DNA from: Gnetum montanum
Taxonomy: Eukaryota; Streptophyta; Gnetopsida; Gnetales; Gnetaceae
Assembly (NCBI GenBank): GCA_015680685.1
Contig: MNCI01015910.1
Location: 1,839,617 to 1,903,616 of the forward strand
Reading direction: 5' to 3'
DNA: 64,000 nucleotides
Part shown: positions 9,707 through 21,027 of the stretch, one piece after another
How the letters are laid out: the number at the start of each line of letters is the position of its first letter
Numbering within the stretch: position 1 is the first letter of the stretch
Notes under the pieces: generated by a model
What the model was told of the DNA's origin: nothing
What the model saw: only the letters and a program-made list of their open reading frames with translations
The model's database searches: none
Made by a program: the position numbers and the translations under genes

Positions 9707-12578
9707 TTATTTGGGGTTGACTTTGACTGCATCATCCTGAAAGATTAAGGTTGTTGAACCTGATTCTTCTGGTGTAGGGGACAACATTGTTGCACGGATG
9801 GATGCCTCATTTGCAGGGATGTCCTCCGTAATAGGAATGGAGGTCAGGACCTGGGCCAATCCTTGGTAGTGAGCAGATGAGGTCTTGACTAGCTCGTACA
9901 AGCTAAACGTTGTGTTCTTTTGCTTGAGTGTTTGTTTGATTGGGTTAGTGTAGCTACGAAGTCCTTGCCATTAGTCGTTGTGTTGGCTTTGACTTTCTCC
10001 ATGTGGCTTAGGAGATAGATATTTTGCAGAGGGGACTTGGGCTTGGTTTTCTTGGCTTGTTTGGGGGTAGAGGCCCTAGTGTTTGGTTGTTGCTTGCTAG
10101 TTGTAGCCTTTGCTTTGGCCATGAGGGTTGCGAGGTGCTTATTTGTCCTCTTGCATTACCATTTGGTGGACCTACTCGGGTTACTAGTGGGGTCAATCCT
10201 TAAAGGAGGAAGGATTGAGATGTTGCCCACTATTGGGATTCAGGTAGGTGAGGGGCCATCACGTTGTGGCACTCTTATGAAAAATGGTGACTTAGGGGTT
10301 GTTGTAGGGGTTGTTGTATGACCAACTTGTTGTGGCACCTTGATGACGAAAGGTTACTTAGCAGTTTTTGTTGTTGCGTCATGCCAATTTAATGTCTTAG
10401 TAGACGAGACATGTTAGTTTAACATCTTAGCAGATGGTCGCTGTGGAGCCTTAACCACAAAGGGTGTTGTGGGTGCCTGAGGTGGCACTTTGATAACAAA
10501 GGGAGGCCTCTTGCTTGTGGAGGCTGAAGGAATCTTTGCCTTGTTAGGAGGCACATGGATCACAAAAGGTTGTTGCATAGGTTTGGGCTTACTACCTATG
10601 CTAATTGAGTTTATGACATAAGGATCATCGTCTATGTTGGATTGACTTGCTGTATCAATTACAAGTTGGCCTTGTTCTATCATTCTCTGTAGGTCATCTT
10701 GCAAAGCATGATAGTTTTCTATATTATGACTAGCCATTTGATGGTAATGAAAGTATTGGTCCAATTTAAAGTGTTGTGGGACCGAGGACTCATTTGGTAC
10801 TGCTAAGGTGGGGTTCCTTAGTAGTTCATAGTACCTTTCATGATTTTTGCGGGTAATCTCCGACACGTGTTTGTGTTGGATTTTCCCAGCTTTCAAGAGT
10901 TACTCCAATAGTTGAGAGGCTTGCATCGGTAATTATGTATACTTTGAGCGGTCCTTGCACTGAAAGTTGGGCCTTAGGGTGGCCCCTACCAATGTAGGTG
11001 AGTTGGCACCAAAGTTGGCAGCTTTCTTAGCTGGGGCTTTGGGTTGCTTAGCTTTTGGGCCCCAGTTGGTTGTTTTTGTGATTGTGGCCACTGTTGCAAC
11101 TATTGTGTTTTTATTACGAGCATGTTGGATTTTTTAGGCCACGTAAGCTAGCTCATTGCTTAATTGCATTGCTTCCTCTATGCTTTTGATTTGTGTGAAT
11201 GCTTGACTCAAAGTACGAGCACTCAGATAATAGAATTTTGAATTAATGAAGTCATTTACAGCAGCTTTAAAAATGGTGAGCAAGTATGTCTGAGGTATGG
11301 ACTTGTGAAGCTCATTAAGGGTTGCACTCCACCTTTGGATGAATTTTTGCACTAGCTCTAAAGGTGCTTGTTTAATCTGAATCAAGTTATCCAGAGTGGC
11401 TTCAGGTTTTAGATTATACTTGAAATGGGTAACAAACTAATGTAACAAATCCCCCAAAGAGAATATGGAGTTACGGGGTAAGGCACGGTACCAGTTTAAG
11501 GCTTTTCCCGTTAAGGATATAGCAAATACAGGCATAATTGCATGGGGCTAGGCCTGAAGTAGTAGACATTCTAGTCAAAATGTCACTAGGTGGGTGTTTG
11601 GATCTCCCTTTCCATTGTACTTGGTAAGTTGAGGTAATGAGATTTCCTTTGGCAAGGTTAATGATGGAACTAAAGGGTGGATTGGGTCATCTTGGTAGAA
11701 GTCCAACACCTTGATTTCCTCAGTGTTTGCGGTTTTAAGGTGCTTTACCTCCTTAGTTAATATGTGCCTCATTTTTTTTGTGTCTACCCACTCTTGGACG
11801 ATAGGCAGACTGGTGGGATAAGTGGATTGTGATTGATAGTAGTTTGGTTGTTGTATCGTTTGTGGAAAGGAAGTCTGTTGGATTACCTAATGTTGTTGTG
11901 GTGGAACAACATTTAGAGATGGGATTACAGGGTGTGGTATGCTATAGTAAGTTAGTTGGTGCTGTTGAATAGCTAGTGAAACCCACTGCCCAGCCACAGG
12001 TTGTGAGGTGATCCCCTGAACGTGTTGTGCTGAAGTAGTTAGAGGTGTCCTATGGGTTTGTACTTGTCGTATGTAATGAGTGGACATGGAAGCTGGTACT
12101 TCTTCTTGAGAAGTTGATCCTCGAGTGTATGCAGATGAAGGAGGAAGCATAGTTTCTCCCAGGAAAGGTTGAAGTAATAGGTTTATATGGGCATGAGTAC
12201 TGATGGTATGGTAAAAATCCCCATGCTCAGATTGGGTGGCAAAGTCATCTTCCTCATCTCCACCTTGAGGCTCTATCGTAGGTGGCTATAAGGTTTGACT
12301 CCTTGCCATGAGAAGGTGAGATATGAGTCAATGATGGGGCTTAGAAAGGGGGATTATGTCAAATGCTAAGGGAGTGAACTCATGACCTCCCTTGTAAATA
12401 AGTTCAAAGTTTCGTTTCGCTTCTCTTTCCATGTGATTGATAGGAAAGTTGGCTTGGATCTTGACACAAATGAATTTATATTGTTCAGGTGTGAGAATTG
12501 CGCAAGTAGGGTTGATCTGGGAAGATTCCATAACAGCGTGTCTAAGCTAATAGCGTGCAGCGTGTGCAGCGTGAGCAA
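9707..12578 (-). pseudogene. L1 gag (broken into several frames)
   Basis: Fragments in order on the minus strand are: a proline- and glutamine-rich N-terminus (about 12.15-11.89 kb); the gag hallmark LPQLTKYNGKGDPNTHLVTF (11575-11772); a helical capsid-like segment with LVQKFIQRWSATLNELH and FINSKFYYLSARTLSQAF (11134-11385); a segment with repeated PFVIKVPP-type motifs (10414-10896); and a linker into protease (9707-9901). Stops and frameshifts separate them. The Y-x-G-x-GDP-x-x-HL signature is typical of Ty3/gypsy gag. L2 encodes the same modules at 15.1-17.8 kb, which confirms the order. The product would form virus-like particles in the cytoplasm. Confidence 0.75.
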
Positions 12579-12978
12579 GCTATTAGCGTGAGTGACTGCA
12601 ACGTGTGTTAACTAATAGCGTGTGCAAGGTAGCATGTGTTAACTAACAGCGTGTTCAAGCCAGCATGTGTTAATTGCAGCGTGAGTGGACTGCAACGTCT
12701 GTAACTGGCTCAGCCTGAGTAACCTTAATGTGAGTGGCTGGGATTAGTGTGAGGAAGCTCAGCATGCATGACAGGGTCAGTGTGAGAAAGCTCACCATGC
12801 GTGATAAGGCTTAGCGTGAGCAAGCTTAGCATGAGCAAGTTGATTCAGGTTTCAGCGTTTAGTAGTGTTAGTTGGATCTTAGTTTCAGTGCTTGGCTTAC
12901 ATAACATTTGAATAGATCTGTGCGGCCTTTGAACAGGTAGCATGATTAATGTTTCGACAAGACGATAAACAAGGTCAG
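12540..12978 (-). repeat. L1 leader with an AGCGTGAG motif array
   Basis: Between the primer site and gag lies about 300 bp in which AGCGTG(A/T)G, TTAGCGTGAG and close variants (AGCATGAG, AACGTGTG) recur about every 15-30 bases. The same motif recurs through U3 of both L1 LTRs. Variants differ mainly by C/T and G/A changes. Confidence 0.65.
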
Positions 12979-12995
12979 CCCTCCTTCTAGCGCCA
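12979..12995 (-). other. L1 primer-binding site
   Basis: Read on the minus strand, TGGCGCTAGAAGGAGGG lies six bases inside the 5' LTR. It begins with TGG, the complement of a tRNA CCA end. L2 has the same site at 18472-18487. I could not identify the tRNA from memory. Confidence 0.8.
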
Positions 12996-13001
12996 ATTTA
13001 C

Positions 13002-14825
13002 TGTACTAACCTAAATCGTCGGTGCAAGGCTGGAAGGGAAAATAAACACCAAAAGATTGTTAGGAAGACACAGCTAACCCTGCCTTTGCCTGAGGGCAAG
13101 TTGGAAAAGAAAATGAAAGAAAGGTGCCTTGGATGGTCTGCACGCAAATCAACCAAGGACTTTCCTGAGCGTAAACTACGGCTTGTACTAGGTTATCATA
13201 AATTGATATTCGAAATGGAAATAGTGATGACGAAATGCAAATAGAAAGCATGTACAGAAAATGTATTGTAAACATGATGTAAATTGAATGTAAAACAGAG
13301 TAAACAATGTAAATGGTAGGCAATAATGAACTGTATTGTATTTTCTAACAAGAGTGGGCATTGGTCAAAGCATAGTTCCGCGTGTAAATGGCAGGTCTAG
13401 CGATAAGCCCTGGGGTGAGGTGTTTCAGAAGTGCTTGGATGCTAGGATTCAAGTGTGTCTGAGCATCCTAAGTTGTTAGTTGATGCTTCGCAAGCCATCA
13501 ACCTTTAAAATTACCAATGTTCAAAAATTGCCGACCCAGTTTATGTGAATTGATAGGGTATTTATAGGGTTTGGCCAAGTTTGGGCATGGAATCCATGGA
13601 TGGAATTAATGGCTGAGAGACGAGAGGAAAATGGATCGTGTGTCACATGTCCGATGGACAGCTGTGTGTGAGTTGGTCGTGTGTAGGCAGGCTATGTTTG
13701 TGACCAGGTGCATTGTATCTTACAACGTGCGTCAGCTTGCGCAAGCTGTCTTACGCACACAGATACAATTTGAAGCGTAAGAGCTTGACAAGCTTACAAA
13801 TGATGATGATTTACCAAGAAAATCAAGAGGGATTGACTCTGGCTCGCTTCAAACTTCTGGATCTTGAATCGACTACTGTATTGACTGTTGATTTGAGTGA
13901 TGTCATGGCCATTTGAGGCGTCTTTGCTTGACAAGAACCTCTAATGTTAGTTGATTTTATCCTAGTGTGACCTCAGCGTGCGCACACTACACTCACGCTA
14001 GGCACTCACGCTGGGCGTGACCTTAGCGTGCGTACGCTACACTCACGCTGAGCACTCACGCTGAGCGTGACCTCAGCATGGGTGACAACGTGCGTGAGCT
14101 ATTGAACCAAAATCTAGATTTTGAAGCCTGATTTTTAAAGTGTGGTGATTGACTGACTGTGATTAACCTTGAGGATGATCTAAAATATGGAATTTGAGCC
14201 TGAATATGCCTTGTTTGGAGTCACTTTGGGTAGGTCATGCTGGGCACTCATGCTGGGCGTGACCTCAGCATGACCAAAAAAATTGCAATTTTTGGACCTA
14301 AAATGTGGAAGTTCTGGAAGCTGGGACTAGAGGTTGTCGACCTTGAACCTTTGGAGTGATGTGCACCTTTGATCATGTCATTTTAACTTAGTTTTGAGGC
14401 TGTTGGAGTTGGTCATCTGGACTCACGCTACTAGCATGTGTGCAGCATGAGTGTCAGCGTGCGTGAGGAAATGTGCACAGTTTGGGTCGAAATTTGAATT
14501 CTAACTACTAAAACCTAGAGTGTACATCAGTGGCCATTGAGGATGGTTTGCACTCTCAGATTTTGACCATTTTAATTTGATTTTTGAAGCTGCTAAAGTT
14601 GGTCAAGCGGGACTCATGCTGCCAGCGTGAGTGTGAAAAATGTGTACAATTTCCAGCATAAGTTGCCCAGGATGAGCCAGCGTGAGTGGCCAGGGCAAGC
14701 CAACGTGTCTGCTCAAGAAAAGCCAGCGTGAGTGGCATGCCTTAGTCAAATTTTGGCTCCCAAATCTTCAAAAGGGCTTGAGTTGTTCTCGTTTCAAAGT
14801 GCTAGCCAAAATTAGTGGTGTTTCA
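13002..14825 (-). repeat. L1 5' LTR
   Basis: This is the direct repeat of 5326-7162, ending TTTCA before the CCCAA duplication. A minus-strand TATA box (TATTTATAGGG on plus) lies near 13559. AGCGTGA clusters recur at about 13960-14100, 14230-14280, 14410-14470 and 14615-14740. Element transcription would start here and run to lower coordinates. Confidence 0.9.
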
Positions 14826-14830
14826 CCCAA
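14826..14830. repeat. Target-site duplication of L1, right copy (CCCAA)
   Basis: This is the second copy of the five-base duplication seen at 5321-5325. It is also part of the L2 codons for the conserved ILG segment of protease. Confidence 0.9.
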
Positions 14831-15000
14831 GATTAGGTTAAACCCAATCATCTCTTCTATCCCAATGAATGTTGCATTTATAAAAAGTCCCCTGCCACAA
14901 AGTTACTATGAAAATTCCCTTTTACCACTTCCTGTGCTTCATTGAATGACTTTAGACATGATGTTGTTATGGATTTGATTTGGTTCACCAAACCTAGTTT
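14826..15000 (-). pseudogene. Protease-region remnant of retroelement L2 (5' part)
   Basis: On the minus strand this encodes the first part of the protease domain and ends in FNLILG exactly where L1 inserted; the frame continues at 5325. The core resembles L1's protease (FNMILG). With the 4960-5325 piece it makes one interrupted domain. The rest of the frame toward 15000 has stops and is decayed. Confidence 0.7.
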
Positions 15001-17803
15001 GTCCACTATGGGGAACGGGATGACATTTGTAGCAACCCTGTCATCAATGTGTACTCTTCGGATCTTATGTTGACCAACCTGAATGACATTTATCGCCTAA
15101 CCCTTTTCAGGGTCATCCTTCATGGACTTGTCACGGAATGTCAACTGAGATGGACATGGTTCTTCAGGCATATAATGAAGCATGATCACATGGATTGCTC
15201 TCTCCTCCGTCGACATGTTTTCGTTAACTAGTATGGACGTTAACATGTGAACCAAAGCCTCATGGTGTGTGATGGAAGTCATTACTCGGTCGTACAGGCT
15301 CAAGGTTGTGTTTTTTTGTTTTAGAGCCTGTTTGACCTGAGTAAGAGCGTTTAAAAGGTTTTGTCCACCTTCTGGTTGTTTGTCACCCTTTTCCTCCTCC
15401 ATTCATCCTAGAAGACAAATTTCTAAAGGAGGATCAGTTTCAGGTTTGGGGCTAGACCCTTTTGGGAGGGGTGGCGATGATCGTGCGCACGTAGTGGCGT
15501 TAAATTTTGGTGATGAGGCAAGTGTAAACATGGAGGATGAAGGGGTAGGCTTGGAAGGACCTAGGGTAGTACGTTCCTTGGCCATTTTTCCATCAAACGC
15601 TCTTCCCGTTTCCTTGAATGGGAAGGCTATGGTACCATTTTAGTTTGGTTCTACATGATAGGGGCAATTGAGTGTTTTGGCCCCCTAATGACGAACAGTG
15701 TTTATGGCGTTAGTGCGGGCGACGATGTAGTTTTGATTATGAAGGATGTAGGGGCAAATGTTTGAGGAACTTTGAGAAAAAATGGCTTTTGTGGTGTCTT
15801 TTTTACAACCGTAGGTGTTGCTACGCCACATTGAGGTGCACAAACCACAAACAGCTATTGTGGTAATTGTGATTACTGTTTACGCCAATCATGTTGATAA
15901 TGTACCCTGCATCGTTAGCATTGAGGGGGTCCTTGTAAACATGCATGGATTGATTTTCAGGGAAGACATGGTTTCTTTCTTCTAGAACCAACTTCCCCTG
16001 ATCAATCATCTATTGGATATCATCTTTTAGTGCTAAATAGTAATCTGTGTCATGACCACAGAGTTGATGGTAGTCACAAAACTACTCCAGCCTAAATTTC
16101 TTAGGAACTGGTGGCTCATTGGGCATAGCCAAGGAGGGGTTCCTAAGGAGCTCATAGTACCATTAATGCCATTTGGTTACCTCCTCGGACATCCGCTTAT
16201 GTTGGATGTACCCAACCCCCAAAAATTGCTTCAGAAGTTTTGAAGGCTTGATAGGCAATGGAGTGTACTTGGAGTGATCTTTACGCTCGAAGTTGGGTTT
16301 AGCCTAGCTGGATGCTTTTGTTGCCAACGTAAAGGGTTGGGCAGCATTATTTGAGCTAGGCATGGGGTTAGTTGCCATTGTGGCTGCTTTCTTATTATTG
16401 TTACTGTTGGACTTTGCCTTGTTTGCCATGGTGACCACCGTGGCTATTGCAGCTTTGCCCTTGTCTTTGTCTTTTTTGGTATATGCATTTTTGTATGTGA
16501 CATAGGTCAGGTCCTTACTAGCCTCTGCCGCTTCTTGGATGCTCTTTGTCTGGGCAAAAGCTTGACTGAGAGAGCGTGGGGCTAGGTAATACAGCTTGGA
16601 TTTGATGAAATCGTTTACCGCCCCCTTGAAGATGGCCAGCAAATGGGCCTCCGCGATAGGCTCATGGATCTCATTCAAGGTAGCGCTCCACCACAATATA
16701 AACTTTTGTACCAAATCCAACGAGTCTTTCTTAACTCCCATCAACTGATCCAACGTGACTTCAAGCTTCAAGTTATACTTGAAGTGGGTCATGAGCTAGG
16801 TTAGAAGCTCCTCTAATGTTGAGATGGAGGCGCGCAGGAGCACGCGATACTAGTCTAAAGCTTTGCCTGTTAGAGACATAGCAAAGACATGAATAATGGT
16901 GTGCGACCACTGCTGCAACAGTAAAGATTTAGATCTAAATATGACCAAATGCTCATTAGGGTCACCCTCCCCGTTGTATTTTGTGAAGTGGACGAGTGGA
17001 ATTCCAAGGGGTAACATGAGCATAGGAACAACTAGACTTATTGGATCTTCATGGTAGAAATCCATGACTTGCACTATGTCAGAACCAGTGGCTTTGAGAC
17101 GCTTGATCTCTTCAGTGAGGGTTAGGATAAGTTGGAACACTTAATCCAGACCTGGAGATGACGCAAATGGTTGTGAGGTTGCAGGGGCAACCATCGTTGG
17201 TGACATAGTAGGGGCAACGACCTGGCTCATAGGGGGTGCTAGTAGGGCTGTCCGCGTGAAAGGTGTTACTTGTGAGGTCCACCACCCAGTGGGTGATGCT
17301 GTTGGATTGGTGGCCGCTGGTGGTGTAGTAGGGTTAGTCATTTGCATGCCTGATGGGATGGGCCACAATCCTACGCTTGGTTGTGACACTTGCGGGACTT
17401 GGTGTGCTTGGTGGTAAGGGTAATGTGGCATTTGGTGGGGCTGCAAAATAAGAAGCGAAGTGGATGGGGTCCACCACGCAATTGGGGTTGGACCTACCAT
17501 TAATGATGGAACAGATGCAGATGATGGAATAGGAGCATAGACCACATGTAGTTAGGAGGCAGATGTGGTGTGCATGTAGGGTAACGTAGCCATGATTGAC
17601 GCTTGGTACAAGGATGGGGCAAAATGAGGAGGGAGACTGCCTGGGTATGAAACTAAGGGAGGTGCATGCAGATATGCTAAGGGTGCAGGATGGTTGCCCA
17701 TGGCTGATGAAAACATAGATTGAGGCAGATTCATGGTGATCACAAAGGGAGCTATCACAAAAAGTGGGTTTGACCTAAAGATCATGGTGGGAGGGATGGT
17801 CAT
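15001..17803 (-). pseudogene. L2 gag (broken)
   Basis: The modules are the same as in L1. A proline/threonine-rich N-terminus (17803-17141) is followed by a gag segment with VHFTKYNGEGDPNEHLVIF (16850-17140), a capsid-like helical part with LVQKFILWWSATLNEIHEP and FIKSKLYYLAPRSLSQAF and a lysine/asparagine-rich tail (16304-16792), and a linker to protease with LYDRVMTSITHHEALVHML (15097-15402). Stops and frameshifts lie between pieces. The modules run in the order and orientation expected downstream of the primer site at 18472. Confidence 0.7.
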
Positions 17804-18471
17804 AGGGTAAGTCTAGAAACCCCCCTTAAACTAGGAGTCCGGATCTTCCTGTCCATCCTGAAATGCTTTGTCATAATGAGATGCTGTATCTCACTCCCTA
17901 GGCTTAATGACTTGTAGCAGCTGATCGAAGATCCACTGATACATTTTTGTCAAGGGGATGGCGATGTTGGGGGTAGGGACAAACTCCCTCTTGTTCTAAT
18001 GAAGGAACTCGAAATTGTGTTTATCCTCGAGTTCTTGGTGATCCAGGGGTAGATTTTCCTGGATCTTTGTGCAGATAAAGTTGTAACACTCTGCATCTTA
18101 TACCAAGAACTCAACTGACAAATGTTGAATCCTAAGGGACTGGCATGGTGCTAGCACCGGCTAGGTGACCGCTCAATACCCATGATGCTTAGAGCCAAGA
18201 AAGGAGCCTCAAGGCTTGAGGTGGAAACAACGGTTGTTGTCAGAATCATCTTGTGTGGTAAAAGGAGAGATCACAAACTAGAAACACGAAAATCGATAGG
18301 AGATCAGAGGCTTTTTATCCTGCCAGGTTCCAAAGGAACCATCTTCACGACCAATCTGCATCACATGATGTGTAAACAACCACAAAAGGGTGTCACGTTT
18401 ACACTAGTGCGTGACGGGGTACAGAGAGCGTGCAGGACTACCCATAGGACACAGAAAAGGCACCAAAAGGT
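17804..18471 (-). other. L2 leader region
   Basis: This is the stretch between the L2 primer site and gag. Plus-strand frames here (for example 18182-18568) overlap the primer site and LTR edge and are not credible genes. No other feature is seen. Confidence 0.4.
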
Positions 18472-18487
18472 CCTCCTTCTAGCGCCA
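18472..18487 (-). other. L2 primer-binding site
   Basis: On the minus strand this reads TGGCGCTAGAAGGAGG, identical over 16 bases to the L1 site. It fixes the orientation of L2 and the inner edge of its 5' LTR. Confidence 0.8.
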
Positions 18488-18492
18488 AAAAC

Positions 18493-19700
18493 TATAGCAA
18501 CCAAAAACATCGGTGGTTGGAACACCGAGAGGTTACCAGGTGAACAGTTTAACCCCAGATCCATGTGAGGGTCGTGCTAGAGAGAAATGGAAGCAGGGCT
18601 CCTTGAACGGTCTGGTCGATCAGATAGGGACTTAATCGGTGTATCTTAACCTTACGTAAACGTTTGTTTCAAAAGCAAGACACATGAGATGATTCGATGA
18701 TCAATAAATGCAAGATGGAAAAAATAGTGCAAAACAATGATTATAATAAGGAAATGGAAAAACAAACTCGAGTGAGAAAGTGCACCGCCCAAAGGTCACA
18801 AATTTGATTCTCTGCCTTGTTTGAAAGGTGTACAATAGGTTATGCAACACCTTAGAGACATTGCTTACACCGAGCGGTATAGTCACAGTTCTTCTGCTTG
18901 TTGATCTATTTGCTAAGATGTCAAAATGCTTGACTCACAAAGGGATGTTTTGAGCCAACCAGAGAACTTAAAGGTAACTAGAATGCTCAAGAAAAATGCC
19001 AACTATGCCTTCTGAAAGCCAACCAAGAAGCCAACCAGCCAACGCGAAAAGCCAACAAAAAAAGCCAACCCTTTGAGTGTTGTTTGCCAGGGTATTTATA
19101 GGGCCAGGAGTAGCAGAGAAATGTGGTCTAGATGCCACGTGTCCTGGGCCCCACAAGTTGCTAACATGCCCGTACCGTGTAGGTATGCGAAGCTGGATGT
19201 GAACTTTGTTACGTTGTGACTATACTGCCGAAACTACATGTGTCTAAATCCAGTGTGCTAACAATGTAAGAAAAATGGAGCCTATGCTCCAGGACTATGT
19301 CTTCCCTGCTCTTGCAAGCAAGGTCAGGCATAGGGACAATTTTTTGAAAGTTGACCAGGGGGATGCAAAGTGGAGTGGAATTGCTTATTTTGCCAAGGAG
19401 ATGCCAGAGTGAGAAAAATTATCGCCAACAAGTTATAAAGCTACCTGAAGACGTCTTGATGCTTTTGTGCCAATGTTGCACTACTCACGGTGTTGAATAC
19501 ATTAGTGTAGTGTAAGTAGTTGCTTGCTACGCTACATAGCGTAGTATAGCATAGCCACTAGGCTTGATAGAAATTTGCATAGGAGCTGAAGAGCGTTTGT
19601 CTGAGGGTTAGTCACGCTAACAACTGCAAATTTTGTCCTTCATGTCGAGAAGCCTTTGGACTTGCTGAACTCATGTTTGAAACACTTCTGTAGTTTTTGC
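18493..19700 (-). repeat. L2 5' LTR (outer edge uncertain)
   Basis: The inner edge is placed by alignment to L1: L2's TATAGCAACC stands where L1 has TGTACTAACC, so the terminal TG has become TA. A minus-strand TATA box (TATTTATAGGG on plus) lies near 19094, as in L1. The sequence beyond it differs from L1 and includes GCTACGCTACATAGCGTAG at about 19528-19546. The outer terminus could not be fixed and lies before the L3 fragment at about 19.73 kb. Confidence 0.55.
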
Positions 19701-19730
19701 ATTGTTTCTACGCTGTGCTACACTATGTGG

Positions 19731-19943
19731 TGATGGTATCCTCTTCACCTAGGAAGGAGACAAAGTCAACATCGTTAGTGTTTCACGATAGCAAAATCAA
19801 GACTAATCCCCAAAATAGCAAGGTAACCAAGGTGCCCCTCTTTATAACTATATGGATAGGACAATACAAAGTGAATAGAGTATATGTAAATGATGGAGTT
19901 GCAACGAATGTAATTCCTTATACAATTGTTGAGCATTTGGGCC
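19731..19943 (+). pseudogene. L3: protease fragment of a third L-family element, plus strand
   Basis: A plus-strand frame encodes a gag-protease junction homologous to L1 and L2. It starts with SSSPRKETKSTSLVFHD, then VPLFITIWIGQYKVNRV and the protease loop VNDGVATNVIPYTIVEHLGL, where homology stops abruptly. It is the opposite orientation to L1 and L2. The left edge abuts the L2 LTR, so L2 may have inserted into L3; the right edge joins unrelated AT-rich sequence. Confidence 0.65.
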
Positions 19944-20189
19944 TAAAGTGATTATAGTAACTTCAACTATGGCATAATCCCTACAACATAACAAAAAATA
20001 ACCCATTAGTCTTGACATAAGCACATTGTGTAAAATAAAACATAACAACCATAACTGAATTAGAACAAAACTAGTATAGCCATTTAAACAACCAAAGTCT
20101 AGATAACTCAATAACCTCATAACTAGAAAAACTTTGGCATGAGAATAACATAAATAAACAAGCAAAAATACTCACTTCACCTAGATGAT
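19944..20189. other. AT-rich sequence, nothing recognised
   Basis: Homology to the L family ends at about 19943 and AT-rich sequence of unknown origin begins. No terminal repeat or coding frame is seen. Confidence 0.3.
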
Positions 20190-20440
20190 AAAAGCATCAT
20201 AAGAGCTCTATGAGATGGGTTCACTTCAGCATCATGAGGGGGGTTTTCCCACCTGCTATGAATTGTACCCTTGGCTAGACACCTTTAGTAGGCCTTAGGA
20301 TGGCATTTGATGTAGTTGTCAAACTCATCCTTCCATTGGTCCATCATCTCAAGCCTTACTATTGGGCTTTTGGTAAACACCCCTACTGCTATTTTGGCTA
20401 AGGGTAAAAGATTGTCATCCTTGATCATTTACCCTATACT
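20190..20440 (-). pseudogene. Unrecognised decayed coding fragment
   Basis: A minus-strand frame of about 65 codons with one internal TAG encodes a soluble, charged segment including LEMMDQWKDEFDNYIKCHPKAY. Composition looks protein-like, unlike the AT-rich flanks. I do not recognise the family. It may belong to an unidentified transposable element that also supplies the plus-strand fragment at 20.73-21.03 kb. Confidence 0.25.
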
Positions 20441-20730
20441 TGTAGGAAAGTGAAATGACAAAAAAAAATTATAACTTAATTTCATAACAAAAAAGATATA
20501 ACAATAAACGAACAAAAAAATAACACCTACACATACCCCTATATACAATAGATAGTGCTAGGGGATTTTGAAACAATGTATGCACTCGATGGCCCACCAG
20601 CAAGGTGTTATTAGTGATATACTGACTAAATTCAACCATCTTCCAAATTTTGCACAATTTTTAAGTACCCATGATGGTTATATCATCATGTATGTCACCC
20701 TTTACATGAACCTTAGGATTGTCAACCAGG

Positions 20731-21027
20731 AACTTAATGATCATGCTCGATGAGTGGGGCAAGAGGGTTTCCACAATGACAACTTATATCTCGAATGTCA
20801 CGTGGGACAAAACCATCATGATGAAGTTCTATACCAAGTAGGCTAAGAACTCCAAGGTCCTCGACCTAAACCATGGCAAGTGGTGTTGTATTTCCATGTC
20901 TACAGGTGGAGTGTTAGGCTCTAAGACATGGATGCAATACAAAAGCCCCACTAACTCAATAACGACCAAGATGGGCTTCAAGAAGGCTTTTTACCATTCA
21001 ACAAATAACCATTACAACCTTGCATAA
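20731..21027 (+). pseudogene. Unrecognised decayed coding fragment
   Basis: A plus-strand frame of roughly 95 codons, with a single in-frame TAG near 20840, includes TMTTYISNVTWDKTIMMKFY and WCCISMSTGGVLGSKTW. It reads like protein and not random AT-rich sequence. No family is recognised. No start or splice site is claimed. Confidence 0.25.

Larger units (their letters stand above)
5326..14825 (-). mobile_element. L1: complete non-autonomous gag-pro LTR retrotransposon
   Basis: This 9.5-kb element is flanked by CCCAA duplications. It has LTRs at 5326-7162 and 13002-14825, a primer site at 12979-12995 and a purine tract at 7163-7176. In transcription order (minus strand) it holds a leader, gag fragments and a protease region, then about 1.7 kb without reverse transcriptase, RNase H or integrase. 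The gag type points to Ty3/gypsy. Lack of RT implies that another element supplied replication enzymes, as in TR-GAG-like non-autonomous elements. The LTRs differ at many positions over the stretch I compared, and the frames are full of stops, so the insertion is old. It lies inside L2. Confidence 0.85.

Noticed and set aside
18182-18568. Plus-strand 128-codon ORF
   Set aside because: It overlaps the L2 primer site and LTR edge on the opposite strand, with no domain or codon pattern to support it.
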